From SIG307 sp045596385 (GTDB lineage: Bacteria > Bacillota > Clostridia > Lachnospirales > Lachnospiraceae), in contig JAZOCC010000021.1 in assembly GCA_045596385.1 (NCBI GenBank), forward strand, positions 310,001-374,000: 64,000 nucleotides of DNA, in the 5' to 3' direction. The stretch's first letter is position 1. Each line of letters opens with the position of its first letter. The translations under genes and the position numbers were made by a program. A model generated the notes under the pieces. That model was not told the origin of the DNA. It did not search any database and saw only the letters and a program-made list of their open reading frames with translations. Shown here one piece after another: positions 1 through 7,795 of the stretch.

Positions 1-828
1 ATCGACGTTTATCTGGAATCGGTTCCGACTGCATTTTCCTTCCTGAAGAATACAGAATGTGCACTTACGGAGTCAAAGAAAAACGTAACCTACGATTTGT
101 TCATTGCGTTAGATTGCGGGAGCAGAGACCGCCTTGGATTTACGGAGGAGTTATTCCTTTCCGCAAAGCATACGGTAAGCATCGATCATCATATCAGTAA
201 TACCATGTTTGCGGAGTACAATCATGTGGAAGGAGAAGCCAGTTCCACGTGTGAGGTATTGTGCGGATTCTTTAAGGAGGACAGCATCAGCAAGGAAACA
301 GCGGAATGTCTGTATCTCGGTATTGTGCATGATACCGGAGTATTTAAGCATTCCAATACCTCAAGAAAGACCATGGATACGGCAGGAAGTCTTTTGGAGA
401 AGGGCGTATCCGCATCTCGGGTGATTGATGATTCCTTTTATCGTAAAACTTATATGCAGAATCAGATTTTGGGACGTTGTCTGCTTGAGAGTATTCTTTT
501 GCTTGACGGAAAAATTATCTTTTCCGGTGTGTCTCAGAAGATGATGCAGCTCTACGGAGCGGTTCCGGCGGATTTGGACGGCATTATCGACCAGCTTCGG
601 GTAACCGCAGGTGTGGAAGTGGCGATTCTGGTTCGGGAAGAAGGCGTGTTGAACTATAAGGTTAGTATGCGCTCCAACGGAAAAGTTGATGTCAGCAAAA
701 TCTGCTGTCTGTTCGGCGGCGGAGGTCATAAAATGGCTGCCGGTTGTACCATGAACGGCTCGATGCATGATGTGATTAACAATCTTTCCGGGCAAATCGA
801 GCATCAGCTTAAGATGTATACGGAATAG
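1..828 (+). CDS. nrnA: DHH/DHHA1 phosphoesterase, NrnA-type oligoribonuclease/pAp phosphatase (5' end outside window)
   Basis: Frame 1 is open from the first base to the stop at 826-828, so this is the C-terminal ~275 residues of a protein that begins upstream. The TTG at 97 is internal and not a start. The DHH motif is seen in 'SIDHHISN', preceded by an Asp motif 'ALDCGSRD'. The DHHA1 substrate-binding motif is seen near the end as 'GGGGHKMAAG'. This combination is known from NrnA (YtqI), which degrades short RNA oligonucleotides and dephosphorylates pAp in the cytoplasm. The next gene, truB, follows after 9 bases, and rbfA-nrnA-truB-ribF is the standard order in Firmicutes. I therefore expect rbfA and infB upstream of the window. 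A close alternative is another DHH-family nuclease, but the context favours NrnA. Confidence 0.9.
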   Translation: MDVYLESVPTAFSFLKNTECALTESKKNVTYDLFIALDCGSRDRLGFTEELFLSAKHTVSIDHHISNTMFAEYNHVEGEASSTCEVLCGFFKEDSISKETAECLYLGIVHDTGVFKHSNTSRKTMDTAGSLLEKGVSASRVIDDSFYRKTYMQNQILGRCLLESILLLDGKIIFSGVSQKMMQLYGAVPADLDGIIDQLRVTAGVEVAILVREEGVLNYKVSMRSNGKVDVSKICCLFGGGGHKMAAGCTMNGSMHDVINNLSGQIEHQLKMYTE

Positions 829-837
829 GAGCGGTGC

Positions 838-1752
838 ATGGACGGAATAGTAAATATTTACAAAGAGGCCGGATATACGTCTTTTGATGTGGTTGCAAAG
901 CTTCGCGGAATTTTAAGAGAGCGACGAATGGGACATACAGGGACGTTAGACCCGCAGGCAACCGGAGTGCTTCCGGTGTGTGTGGGAAAGGCCACAAAGC
1001 TTTGCGAGCTTCTTTTGGACAAAGAGAAGGCCTATGAAGCGGTAATGCTTCTCGGGGTAACAACCGATACCGAGGATATGACGGGAAACGTTCTTACGGA
1101 GAATAAAGTCTGTGTTACCGAAGAGGAAGTCCGGGCGGTGGCAGAGTGGTTTACCGGTACCTACGGACAGGTTCCGCCGATGTATTCCGCATTAAAGGTG
1201 GATGGCAAGCGTTTGTACGAACTGGCCAGAGAAGGTAAGGAAGTGGAGCGGAAGCCTCGACAGGTGGAAATTTTCGAGAATACGCCGCTTTTCTTTGAAA
1301 AGGATGCGGATGGCTTTGTAAAGATGGTAACCTTACGGGTGCGCTGTTCCAAAGGGACCTATATCAGAAGCTTACTTCGTGATATGGGTGAGTATCTCGG
1401 ATGCGGAGCCTGTATGCAGTCCCTTGTGCGGACACAGGCCGGAGCATTTACGATCGAAACGGCATTGACCCTTGATGAAGTGGAACAGGCACGGGATGAA
1501 GGACGTTTGTCGGAGATTATTTTACCGATAGATTCATTTTTAATGAAGTATCCTGCGGTACATGTGGTACCGGAGTTTCTGAAATATTTGTACAACGGGA
1601 ACCAGCTTTCTCTTTCGATGCTGTCGGAAACGGTGGCACCGGCAGAGGGGGACGGCTTCCGGGTGTACGACACAGAAGAAAAACTGGTCGGCTTGTATCT
1701 GTACTGTAAGGCAAGAAAACAGTTACAGCCGGAAAAAATGTTTTTACCTTAA
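838..1752 (+). CDS. truB: tRNA pseudouridine-55 synthase TruB
   Basis: 304 residues, the usual TruB length. It isomerises uridine 55 in the T-loop of tRNAs. The signature 'GHTGTLDPQATGVLP' lies at residues 32-46 and carries the catalytic Asp at about residue 38. Other family motifs are 'YEAVMLLGVTTDTEDMTG' and 'RVRCSKGTYIRSL' (the second conserved motif, near residue 170-182). The C-terminal 60-70 residues form a small PUA-like tail. AGGAG overlaps the nrnA stop, 6-7 bases before the ATG, suggesting translational coupling. The gene belongs to the nrnA-truB-ribF operon. Confidence 0.96.
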   Translation: MDGIVNIYKEAGYTSFDVVAKLRGILRERRMGHTGTLDPQATGVLPVCVGKATKLCELLLDKEKAYEAVMLLGVTTDTEDMTGNVLTENKVCVTEEEVRAVAEWFTGTYGQVPPMYSALKVDGKRLYELAREGKEVERKPRQVEIFENTPLFFEKDADGFVKMVTLRVRCSKGTYIRSLLRDMGEYLGCGACMQSLVRTQAGAFTIETALTLDEVEQARDEGRLSEIILPIDSFLMKYPAVHVVPEFLKYLYNGNQLSLSMLSETVAPAEGDGFRVYDTEEKLVGLYLYCKARKQLQPEKMFLP

Positions 1753-1773
1753 TCGTAAAGGAAGGTGAGTCCG

Positions 1774-2691
1774 GTGCTTAGAATAACAAAACTGTCCGAA
1801 TATCTTCCGGTACAGACGGTCGTTACGATAGGAAAGTTTGACGGGTTTCATCTGGGACACCGAAGCTTGCTTGCGGCGGTTTTAAAAGAAACAAGACAAG
1901 GGCTTGCTTCCTGTGTTGTTTCTTTTTCTACGTCTGTAGACACAGAGCACAGTATGATTTATACGAAGGAAGAACAGCGTAAGCTTTGTGAATCCCTGGG
2001 GATTGATGTGCTGGCGGAGTATCCTTTGGATGAATCTTTGCGGGAGATGGAGGCGGAACAGTTCGTTTCCGAGATTCTTTGTAAAAGACTACAGGCAAAA
2101 GTCATTGTGGCAGGCGAGGATTTCCGGTTCGGAAAGAATCGTATGGGAGATGTAACATTGTTGCAGACTCTTGAGAAAAAGTATGATTTCCGGCTTGTTT
2201 GTATTCCTAAGGTAACGGAGGAAGAAGTACGCATCAGCAGTACCGGAATCCGGGAGCTGTTGGCGGAAGGGAATGTGAAGGAAGCTAATGACCTTTTGGG
2301 TCGTCCGTACGCTGTATTCGGAGAAGTACTTCACGGAAAGAAGCTGGGACGGACCCTTGGGTTTCCGACCATGAATCTGATACCATCTCCGGAAAAATTA
2401 TTGCCGGCCTACGGTGTTTATGTTACAAAGACAAAAGTAGACGGGCAGTGGTTTGACGGAATTACCAACATCGGTCTCAGACCGACGGTGGATTCCGATG
2501 AGTGTGTCAGTGTGGAGACGCATTTGTTTGCGTATGAAGGGGATTTGTACGGGAAGCAGGTAGAGGTACAGTTTTTACACTTTCTGCGTCCAGAACGGAA
2601 ATTTGCCGATGTAGAGGCGTTAAGAGCCGCAATGTTAGAAGATTTAAAAAATGCAAAAGCAATACTTGAAAATTCGGCGGGAATCATATAG
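1774..2691 (+). CDS. ribF: bifunctional riboflavin kinase / FAD synthetase RibF
   Basis: Converts riboflavin to FMN and FMN to FAD. The N-terminal FAD-synthetase half has the nucleotidyltransferase motif 'GKFDGFHLGHRSL' and 'SSTGIRELL'. The C-terminal flavokinase half has 'GKKLGRTLGFPTMNL' and 'GVYVTKT'. Two in-frame GTG starts exist, at 1765 and 1774. I prefer 1774 (305 residues), because AAGGAAGG at 1757-1765 is then 8 bases upstream, while it would overlap the 1765 start. It lies 21 bases after truB in the same operon. The 3' end holds the promoter of the next gene. Confidence 0.95.
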   Translation: MLRITKLSEYLPVQTVVTIGKFDGFHLGHRSLLAAVLKETRQGLASCVVSFSTSVDTEHSMIYTKEEQRKLCESLGIDVLAEYPLDESLREMEAEQFVSEILCKRLQAKVIVAGEDFRFGKNRMGDVTLLQTLEKKYDFRLVCIPKVTEEEVRISSTGIRELLAEGNVKEANDLLGRPYAVFGEVLHGKKLGRTLGFPTMNLIPSPEKLLPAYGVYVTKTKVDGQWFDGITNIGLRPTVDSDECVSVETHLFAYEGDLYGKQVEVQFLHFLRPERKFADVEALRAAMLEDLKNAKAILENSAGII

Positions 2692-2694
2692 AAT
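2666..2694 (+). promoter_or_regulatory. sigma-A-like promoter for the Na/Pi cotransporter gene
   Basis: TTGAAA at 2666-2671, a 17-base spacer and TAGAAT at 2689-2694 (5/6 match each). It lies inside the last codons of ribF. The predicted transcript starts near 2701, about 70 bases before the ATG at 2771. Confidence 0.6.
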
Positions 2695-2704
2695 GTATAG
2701 TGTG

Positions 2705-2745
2705 TGTTAAGAAATCCAAACATTTTTGTTAAGAAATTCAAACAT
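2705..2745 (+). repeat. 19-bp direct repeat with 22-bp period, candidate operator
   Basis: TGTTAAGAAATCCAAACAT (2705-2723) and TGTTAAGAAATTCAAACAT (2727-2745) differ at one base. The start-to-start distance is 22 bp, two helical turns, so two dimers would sit on the same DNA face. The repeats fall in the predicted 5' leader of the phosphate transporter, just after the transcription start. A regulator such as a PhoP-type protein is an inference. Confidence 0.55.
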
Positions 2746-2770
2746 GCAATACACATAAGAGGAGAAAGAC

Positions 2771-4462
2771 ATGGACAGTAATATGATATTTGAAGTCGTG
2801 ATAGCGTTGGCGGCAGGGTTGGGACTCTTTTTATACGGTATGAAGTTGATGAGCGAAGGCCTTGAAAAGGCAGCCGGAGCCAGACTTCGTAAGATTCTCG
2901 AAGCAGTGACTAAGAACCGTTTTCTTGGATGCCTGATGGGTATTTTATTTACCGCAGTGGTACAGTCATCCAGTGCAACCACGGTTTTGGTTGTTAGTTT
3001 TGTAAATGCCAGTTTGATGGATTTGTTCCAGGCAGCCGGTGTTATTTTAGGTGCGAATATCGGTACTACCATTACCGCACAGCTCATTGCATTTAACCTG
3101 AGCGATGTTGCTCCGTTCTTCTTAATGGGCGGCGTTGTTATGGTTATGTTCCTCAAGCAGCCGATGGTAAAGCGTATCGGTGAGGTTGTGTTAGGCTTCG
3201 GTATGCTGTTCTTCGGTATGAGTGTCATGTCCGGCGGTATGGCGACCTTAAAGGAATCCGCTGTGATTAAGGATGTTCTGGGTTCGCTGACCAATCCGTT
3301 CCTTGCGGTATTTGTGGGCTTTATTGTTACCGCAGTACTTCAAAGTTCTTCCGCGACGGTTGGTATTGTACTTTTGATGGCATCTCAGGGACTGATTCCG
3401 CTTGAGATTTGTTTCTTCATTATTCTCGGATGTAACATGGGTTCTTGTGTATCTGCACTGATGGCAAGTATCGGCGGGAAGAAGATGGCAAAGCGTGCGG
3501 CACATATCCACTTTATCGTAAATATTATCGGTTCTGCGGCAATTATGGTAGTGCTGTTCTTCTTGAAAGACCAGATTGTAACAATGATTACTTCCATTTC
3601 CACTGCAATGGGCATTGAAGATGTCTATGTAAACGGTGTAAATGCGAAGATTGCCCGAGATGTTGCAAATACTCACCTTATTTTCAAGGTATTCCAGGTA
3701 TTGATTTGTTTCCCGTTGGTTAATCCGATTGTAAAGTTAACTTATAAGATTGTACCGGGTGAAGACAAGAAGGCAGACAACATGCATCTGGAGTATATCG
3801 GCGAGAACAGTGTATTCTCCACCACGGCAGCTCTTCCGAATATCATCGGAGAGACTACCCGTATGGCAGATATCGCCATTGCGAACCTGTCCAAGGGTAT
3901 TGATGTATTGTTCTCCAAGGATGAAAAGGCAATTGAAGAGATTTACGAGACCGAAAAGTCTGTGAACTTCTTAAATGAGCAGATTACGAACTATCTGGTA
4001 AAGGCAAACCAGTTGTCGCTTCCGGTAGAGGATAGAAAGCTTCTGGGCGGTTTGTTCCATGTGGTAAACGATATTGAGCGTATCGGTGACCATGCGGAGA
4101 ATATGGCGGATGCGGCTACTCAGTTAATGAATGATAACTTAAGCATGAGTAAGTATGCGGAAGAAGCCATTCGTGATATGTTTGAGAAGACCAAGACGCT
4201 TTTACAGTATTCCTTGGATGCGTTTGAAAAGAAGCATGAGGAGCATCTTCGCGATATTCTTGTGTTAGAGGAAGAAATCGATGAGATCGAGCGTCAGCTG
4301 CAGGAAGCACATGTAGACCGCTTAACCCGCGGTGAGTGCGATGCGGAGACCGGTATGATTTATACCGATGTGGTTTCTAACCTCGAACGTGTTGCGGACC
4401 ATTCTACCAACATTGCGTTCTCTATTATGACGGATGTGAAGAAGCCGGATTTGAAGGATTAA
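2771..4462 (+). CDS. Na+/phosphate cotransporter family protein with C-terminal PhoU-like domain
   Basis: 563 residues. The N-terminal ~330 residues are very hydrophobic with about eight membrane segments. They contain the two internally repeated Na/Pi-cotransporter signatures, 'TAVVQSSSATTVLVVSF' (around residue 60) and 'TAVLQSSSATVGIVLL' (around 190). 'GANIGTTITAQLIAF' and 'GCNMGSCVSALMASI' are the matching second motifs. The C-terminal ~200 residues are helical and PhoU-like, with 'NDIERIGDHAENMADAA' and 'NLERVADHSTNIAFSI', the metal-binding E/D..D pattern of PhoU repeats. The family imports phosphate, or exports it in some members. It has its own promoter and direct repeats upstream, and a terminator hairpin lies about 70 bases downstream. 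The NptA/YjbB subgroup cannot be resolved by eye. Confidence 0.9.
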   Translation: MDSNMIFEVVIALAAGLGLFLYGMKLMSEGLEKAAGARLRKILEAVTKNRFLGCLMGILFTAVVQSSSATTVLVVSFVNASLMDLFQAAGVILGANIGTTITAQLIAFNLSDVAPFFLMGGVVMVMFLKQPMVKRIGEVVLGFGMLFFGMSVMSGGMATLKESAVIKDVLGSLTNPFLAVFVGFIVTAVLQSSSATVGIVLLMASQGLIPLEICFFIILGCNMGSCVSALMASIGGKKMAKRAAHIHFIVNIIGSAAIMVVLFFLKDQIVTMITSISTAMGIEDVYVNGVNAKIARDVANTHLIFKVFQVLICFPLVNPIVKLTYKIVPGEDKKADNMHLEYIGENSVFSTTAALPNIIGETTRMADIAIANLSKGIDVLFSKDEKAIEEIYETEKSVNFLNEQITNYLVKANQLSLPVEDRKLLGGLFHVVNDIERIGDHAENMADAATQLMNDNLSMSKYAEEAIRDMFEKTKTLLQYSLDAFEKKHEEHLRDILVLEEEIDEIERQLQEAHVDRLTRGECDAETGMIYTDVVSNLERVADHSTNIAFSIMTDVKKPDLKD

Positions 4463-4503
4463 ACAGTTCGTTTTAGATTTTTAAAGATTATCAAGAAAAA
4501 TAC

Positions 4504-4532
4504 TTGACAGATATCATTTTATCTGTTACACT
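4504..4532 (+). promoter_or_regulatory. extended -10 promoter for ylxM-ffh
   Basis: TTGACA at 4504-4509, a 17-base spacer and TACACT at 4527-4532 with a TGn extension at 4524-4526. It is the best candidate for the ylxM-ffh-rpsP-khpA operon promoter. The expected start near 4539 falls inside the left arm of the adjoining hairpin. Confidence 0.75.
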
Positions 4533-4573
4533 ACCACCTGTAAAGAAAATAACTTTACAGGTGGTGTCTTTTT
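4533..4573 (+). terminator. intrinsic terminator nested between promoter and ylxM start, right arm holds the Shine-Dalgarno
   Basis: A perfect 13-bp stem, ACCACCTGTAAAG (4533-4545) with CTTTACAGGTGGT (4553-4565), has a 7-base loop and is followed by GTCTTTTT and then the ylxM ATG at 4574. It should terminate readthrough from the phosphate transporter gene. The right arm AGGTGGTG is also the only Shine-Dalgarno candidate for ylxM. Confidence 0.75.
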
Positions 4574-4927
4574 ATGGAAGAGGTAAACGAGCTTTTGGAG
4601 CTTGCCATGCTGTATGATTTTTACGGCGAGTTGTTAAAGGAGCACAACAAGCAGATATTCGAGGACTACATCTTAAATGACCTCTCTTTGTCCGAGATTG
4701 CGGATGCGGAGGGAATTACAAGACAAGGTGTCCATGATATGGTGAAGCGTTGCAGTAAGCAGCTTCGGGATTATGAGGAAAAGCTCCATCTGGTAGAGAA
4801 GTTTAATAAGACAAAGGCGTGTGTCGAAAGAATTAATGAGCTTTTGGGACACAGTTACGATACAGGGAATTTGGATGACCTTAAGCAAGCCAGAGGGTTA
4901 ACCGAGGAGATTTTGGAATGGTTATAA
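4574..4927 (+). CDS. ylxM: YlxM/UPF0122 helix-turn-helix protein (SRP accessory)
   Basis: 117 residues. The region 'DLSLSEIADAEGITRQGVHDMVKRC' at about 36-60 is a sigma-70 region-4-like helix-turn-helix. The C-terminal helix is charged. YlxM proteins (UPF0122) are almost always encoded directly before ffh, as here (9-base gap). They have been linked to stimulation of the SRP GTPase in streptococci, which I cite as family knowledge. The ATG at 4574 follows the terminator U-tract directly. Confidence 0.9.
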   Translation: MEEVNELLELAMLYDFYGELLKEHNKQIFEDYILNDLSLSEIADAEGITRQGVHDMVKRCSKQLRDYEEKLHLVEKFNKTKACVERINELLGHSYDTGNLDDLKQARGLTEEILEWL

Positions 4928-4936
4928 GGAGGAGTT

Positions 4937-6277
4937 ATGGCATTTGACAGCCTTTCGGAAAAGCTGCAAGGGATTTTTAAGAATCTGCGAGGCAAGGGAC
5001 GTCTTTCCGAAGCAGATGTAAAGGCGGCTCTGAAAGAGGTGAAGATGGCTCTTTTGGAGGCTGACGTAAACTTCCGTGTAGTAAAGAATTTTGTAAAAAC
5101 CGTAGAAGAACGTGCCATCGGACAGGATGTTATGAGCAGCCTGACGCCGGGACAAATGGTTATAAAGATTGTAAACGAGGAAATGGTATCCTTACTCGGT
5201 TCCGAAACTACGGAGTTGACTTTTTTACCGGGTAACGAAATCACCGTCATTATGATGTGCGGTTTGCAGGGTGCCGGTAAGACCACCATGGCGGCTAAGC
5301 TTGCGGGACAGTTTAAGAGCAAGGGAAAGCGTCCGCTTCTTGTAGCCTGTGACGTGTATCGTCCGGCTGCTATCGACCAGCTTCTCATCAACGGTGAGAA
5401 GGTAGGTGTTCCGGTGTTTACCATGGGGGACAAGAACAACCCGGTAGACATTGCAAAAGCAGCCTTAGAGCATGCAAAGAAGAATAACAACAACGTAGTT
5501 TTGGTTGATACCGCCGGACGTCTTCATATCGATGAAGTACTGATGGAGGAGTTAAAGCAGATAAAGGAAGCTCTGAATGTAACCAATACACTTCTTACCG
5601 TAGACGCCATGACCGGTCAGGATGCGGTAAACGTAGCAGAGACCTTTGAAAAGGAAATCGGAATTACCGGCGTAGTGATTACGAAGCTGGACGGTGATAC
5701 CAGAGGCGGTGCGGCACTTTCCATTCGTGCGGTAACCGGTCGTCCGATTTTGTTCGCAGGTACGGGCGAAAAGCTGACGGATGTGGAGCAGTTCCATCCG
5801 GATCGTATGGCATCCCGTATTCTCGGCATGGGAGATATTCTTACACTTATCGATAAAGCTCAGGCAGAGTTCGATATGGACAAAGCCAAGGAGATGGAGA
5901 AAAAGTTAAAGAAGGCAGAGTTCGACTTTAACGATTTGCTGGAACAGACCGAGAACATGAAGAAGATGGGTGGTATTAATTCCATCATGAACATGCTTCC
6001 GGGTGTAGGCAGTCAGTTAAAGGGCGTGGAGTTAAACGACGATATGTTTAAGGGCATGATCGCAATTATCCGCTCCATGACGCCGGAAGAACGTTCCAAC
6101 CCGGCACTCCTTAATCCTTCCCGTAAGCGCAGAATCGCAGCAGGTGCGGGAGTGGACATTTCTGAGGTAAACCGTCTGGTAAAGCAGGTGGAGGGCCAGA
6201 AGAAGATGATGAAGCAGCTTTCCGGTATGATGGGAGGCAAAGGCAGACGCGGCTTTAAGATGCCGTTCGGATTTTAA
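4937..6277 (+). CDS. ffh: signal recognition particle protein Ffh (SRP54)
   Basis: 446 residues, the usual length. Ffh binds signal sequences and the SRP RNA and delivers nascent membrane proteins to FtsY. The N domain covers about 1-90. The G domain has the P-loop 'GLQGAGKTTMAAKLA' near residue 108, 'DTAGRLHID' near 191 and 'TKLDGDTRGGAALS' (G4 and closing motif). The M domain from about residue 300 is Met-rich and ends 'GGKGRRGFKMPFGF'. 'GAGVDISEVNRLVKQ' is the SRP-RNA-binding helix-turn-helix. The Shine-Dalgarno AAGGAGGAG lies 5-6 bases before the ATG. No SRP RNA gene is visible near it. Confidence 0.98.
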   Translation: MAFDSLSEKLQGIFKNLRGKGRLSEADVKAALKEVKMALLEADVNFRVVKNFVKTVEERAIGQDVMSSLTPGQMVIKIVNEEMVSLLGSETTELTFLPGNEITVIMMCGLQGAGKTTMAAKLAGQFKSKGKRPLLVACDVYRPAAIDQLLINGEKVGVPVFTMGDKNNPVDIAKAALEHAKKNNNNVVLVDTAGRLHIDEVLMEELKQIKEALNVTNTLLTVDAMTGQDAVNVAETFEKEIGITGVVITKLDGDTRGGAALSIRAVTGRPILFAGTGEKLTDVEQFHPDRMASRILGMGDILTLIDKAQAEFDMDKAKEMEKKLKKAEFDFNDLLEQTENMKKMGGINSIMNMLPGVGSQLKGVELNDDMFKGMIAIIRSMTPEERSNPALLNPSRKRRIAAGAGVDISEVNRLVKQVEGQKKMMKQLSGMMGGKGRRGFKMPFGF

Positions 6278-6346
6278 TCAGCTTTCGAGGCGAAGCAATT
6301 CGTTTTGAAGATACATGTAAACCAAGTTCAAGGAGGTGAAATTAAA

Positions 6347-6592
6347 ATGGCAGTAAAGATCAGATTAAAGAGAATGGGTCAGAAGAAGGCACCTTTCTAT
6401 AGAATCGTTGTTGCAGATTCCAGATCTCCGCGTGATGGTAGATTCATCGAGGAAATCGGTATCTATGATCCGACCAAGGAGCCGAGCGTTTTCAACGTAA
6501 ACGAGGAGGCTGCAAAGAAGTGGCTTGCTGACGGCGCACAGCCGACCGAGACCGTTGCTAAGTTATTAAAGAAGGCCGGTATCGAGAAGTAG
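6347..6592 (+). CDS. rpsP: 30S ribosomal protein S16
   Basis: 81 residues with the S16 signature 'MAVKIRLKRMGQKKAPFYRI' at the N terminus, then 'ADSRSPRDGRFIEEIGIYDP'. The upstream in-frame ATG at 6305 would add 14 residues that include the Shine-Dalgarno itself (AAGGAGGTG at 6330-6338). The true start is therefore 6347, 8 bases downstream of it. The order ffh-rpsP-khpA-rimM is conserved in Firmicutes. Confidence 0.98.
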   Translation: MAVKIRLKRMGQKKAPFYRIVVADSRSPRDGRFIEEIGIYDPTKEPSVFNVNEEAAKKWLADGAQPTETVAKLLKKAGIEK

Positions 6593-6643
6593 GAATAGGA
6601 TGTGCGGGTACGGCAGTATCCGGAAAGGGCAAGGTGTGTAGTA

Positions 6644-6874
6644 ATGAAAGAGTTAGTAAAAGTTATTGCTATGGCACTTGTAGATCATCCGGAGGCAGTC
6701 GAGGTGACCGAGAAGGAAACCGAGAAGTCGATTGTCGTCGAGTTGCGTGTGGCACCGGAGGATATGGGTAAGGTAATCGGCAAACAGGGCCGTATTGCCA
6801 AGGCTATCCGTACCGTGGTAAAGTCCGCAGCTGCCGGAGACGACAAAAAGGTAGTCGTTGAAATACTACAATAA
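6644..6874 (+). CDS. khpA: KH-domain RNA-binding protein KhpA (YlqC)
   Basis: 76 residues from the ATG at 6644, which has AAGGTG upstream. A longer reading from a GTG at 6602 would add 14 residues that do not look like the family. The KH-domain GxxG loop is 'GKVIGKQGRIAKAIR' at about residues 46-60. KhpA acts with KhpB/Jag as an RNA chaperone that influences cell elongation and division in Gram-positive bacteria (family knowledge). It is the last gene before a GC-rich hairpin. Confidence 0.95.
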   Translation: MKELVKVIAMALVDHPEAVEVTEKETEKSIVVELRVAPEDMGKVIGKQGRIAKAIRTVVKSAAAGDDKKVVVEILQ

Positions 6875-6886
6875 TGCCAATACAGA

Positions 6887-6916
6887 GGGCTGCTTGGTCT
6901 TTTGACCGGGCAGCCC
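6887..6916 (+). terminator. GC-rich hairpin after khpA, probable weak terminator
   Basis: GGGCTGCTTGGTC (6887-6899) pairs with GACCGGGCAGCCC (6904-6916) through 13 positions including two T.G wobbles, with a TTTT loop. The sequence after it is CTTGGGTTTTG, a poor U-tract, so termination may be partial. Confidence 0.5.
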
Positions 6917-6932
6917 CTTGGGTTTTGTACAC

Positions 6933-7025
6933 GCGGGGGCATCCCACGGAGCGATATATGGCATGAAATGCCATAGGACTGACGTTGCTTTAAAGTTCTC
7001 TTAAGGAATTTTTCGATGCCTCCGC
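6933..7025 (+). ncRNA. candidate structured leader RNA (three-way junction) upstream of rimM
   Basis: An 11-bp closing stem, GCGGGGGCATC (6933-6943) with GATGCCTCCGC (7015-7025), one G.U pair, encloses two hairpins. The first is TATGGCAT/ATGCCATA (6957-6964 / 6968-6975) with a GAA loop. The second is CTTTAA/TTAAGG (6988-6993 / 7001-7006). I do not recognise a known riboswitch class. A cis-acting regulator of rimM or a processed RNA are both inferences. The surrounding 6875-7163 stretch has no credible ORF. Confidence 0.4.
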
Positions 7026-7163
7026 TTAGGCAAGATCAGGGACTGCCAGAAAAAAGAACAAGCAAAAATATAAAAATCAGGAAACAGATAAAAAACGAGT
7101 GGAAATCATATGGATTATATTTGACATAAAGAGACTAAGATGGATAAAGAAAGGATTTTTCCT

Positions 7164-7679
7164 ATGGATAAAGATAGCATGTTACGTGTGGGTGTGATTA
7201 CGACGACTCACGGTGTGCGGGGCGAGGTGAAGGTGTTCCCGACCACAGATGAGCCGGCGCGTTTTAAAAAATTAAAGAAAGCTTATTTGGATTTGGGAAG
7301 AGAGCTGTTTCCGGTGATGGTAGAGGGTGTAAAGTTCTTTAAGCAGATGGTTATCGTGAAGTTTAAAGAGATAAATGATATGGATAAGGCGGCTACCTAC
7401 CGCAATAAGGATATTTTAATCGATCGCGAGGATGCCATGCCGTTAGCGGAGAATGAGTTCTATATTTGCGATTTAATCGGTCTTAAAGTGATTACCGATG
7501 AAGGCGAAGAACTGGGAGTGCTCAGTGAAGTACTGCAAACCGGAGCAAACGATGTGTTTGAGGTAACCCTGCCAAATAAGGAAACCGCGCTGATTCCGTA
7601 TATCGAGGATTGCGTGAAGGAGATTTCCTTGGAGGAAGGCAAGGTAGTTGTGCATATTTTGCCGGGACTGCTGGATTAA
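7164..7679 (+). CDS. rimM: 16S rRNA maturation factor RimM
   Basis: 171 residues from the ATG at 7164. An ATG 24 bases upstream (7140) is in frame, but only 7164 has a spaced Shine-Dalgarno (AAAGGA at 7149-7154). RimM binds S19 and the 30S head during maturation. The N-terminal RimM barrel carries 'LRVGVITTTHGVRGEVKV'. The C-terminal PRC-like barrel carries 'LIGLKVITDEGEELGVL' and 'IPYIEDCVKEISLEEGKV'. In most bacteria trmD follows directly. Here a strong terminator ends the operon and trmD is 4.5 kb away. Confidence 0.95.
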   Translation: MDKDSMLRVGVITTTHGVRGEVKVFPTTDEPARFKKLKKAYLDLGRELFPVMVEGVKFFKQMVIVKFKEINDMDKAATYRNKDILIDREDAMPLAENEFYICDLIGLKVITDEGEELGVLSEVLQTGANDVFEVTLPNKETALIPYIEDCVKEISLEEGKVVVHILPGLLD

Positions 7680-7684
7680 AAGGT

Positions 7685-7712
7685 AAGGTCTTGCGAAAGC
7701 AAGACCTTTTTT
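7685..7712 (+). terminator. rho-independent terminator after rimM
   Basis: Perfect 10-bp stem AAGGTCTTGC/GCAAGACCTT with a GAAA tetraloop, followed by TTTT. It starts 5 bases after the rimM stop. Confidence 0.92.
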
Positions 7713-7726
7713 GTGAAAAAAACTTA

Positions 7727-7756
7727 TTGACAATTCTTTTTTGTTGGGTGTATGAT
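7727..7756 (+). promoter_or_regulatory. sigma-A-like promoter for leader peptide and tandem GNAT operon
   Basis: TTGACA at 7727-7732, an 18-base spacer and TATGAT at 7751-7756. The expected start near 7763 gives a 5' leader of about 325 bases before the tandem-GNAT gene, containing the small ORF and two terminators described below. Confidence 0.75.
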
Positions 7757-7795
7757 AAGTGACAATTACAAAATCACAGGAAAGGATGTAGTACA

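Noticed and set aside
2707..3294. 195-codon open frame on the - strand inside the Na/Pi cotransporter gene
   Set aside because: It is the antisense shadow of a clear family member, with no ribosome-binding site and low-complexity translation.
7121..7149. Promoter directly before rimM with TTGACA at 7121
   Set aside because: The hexamer at the right distance is ATAAAG, a poor -10; support is too weak to list.
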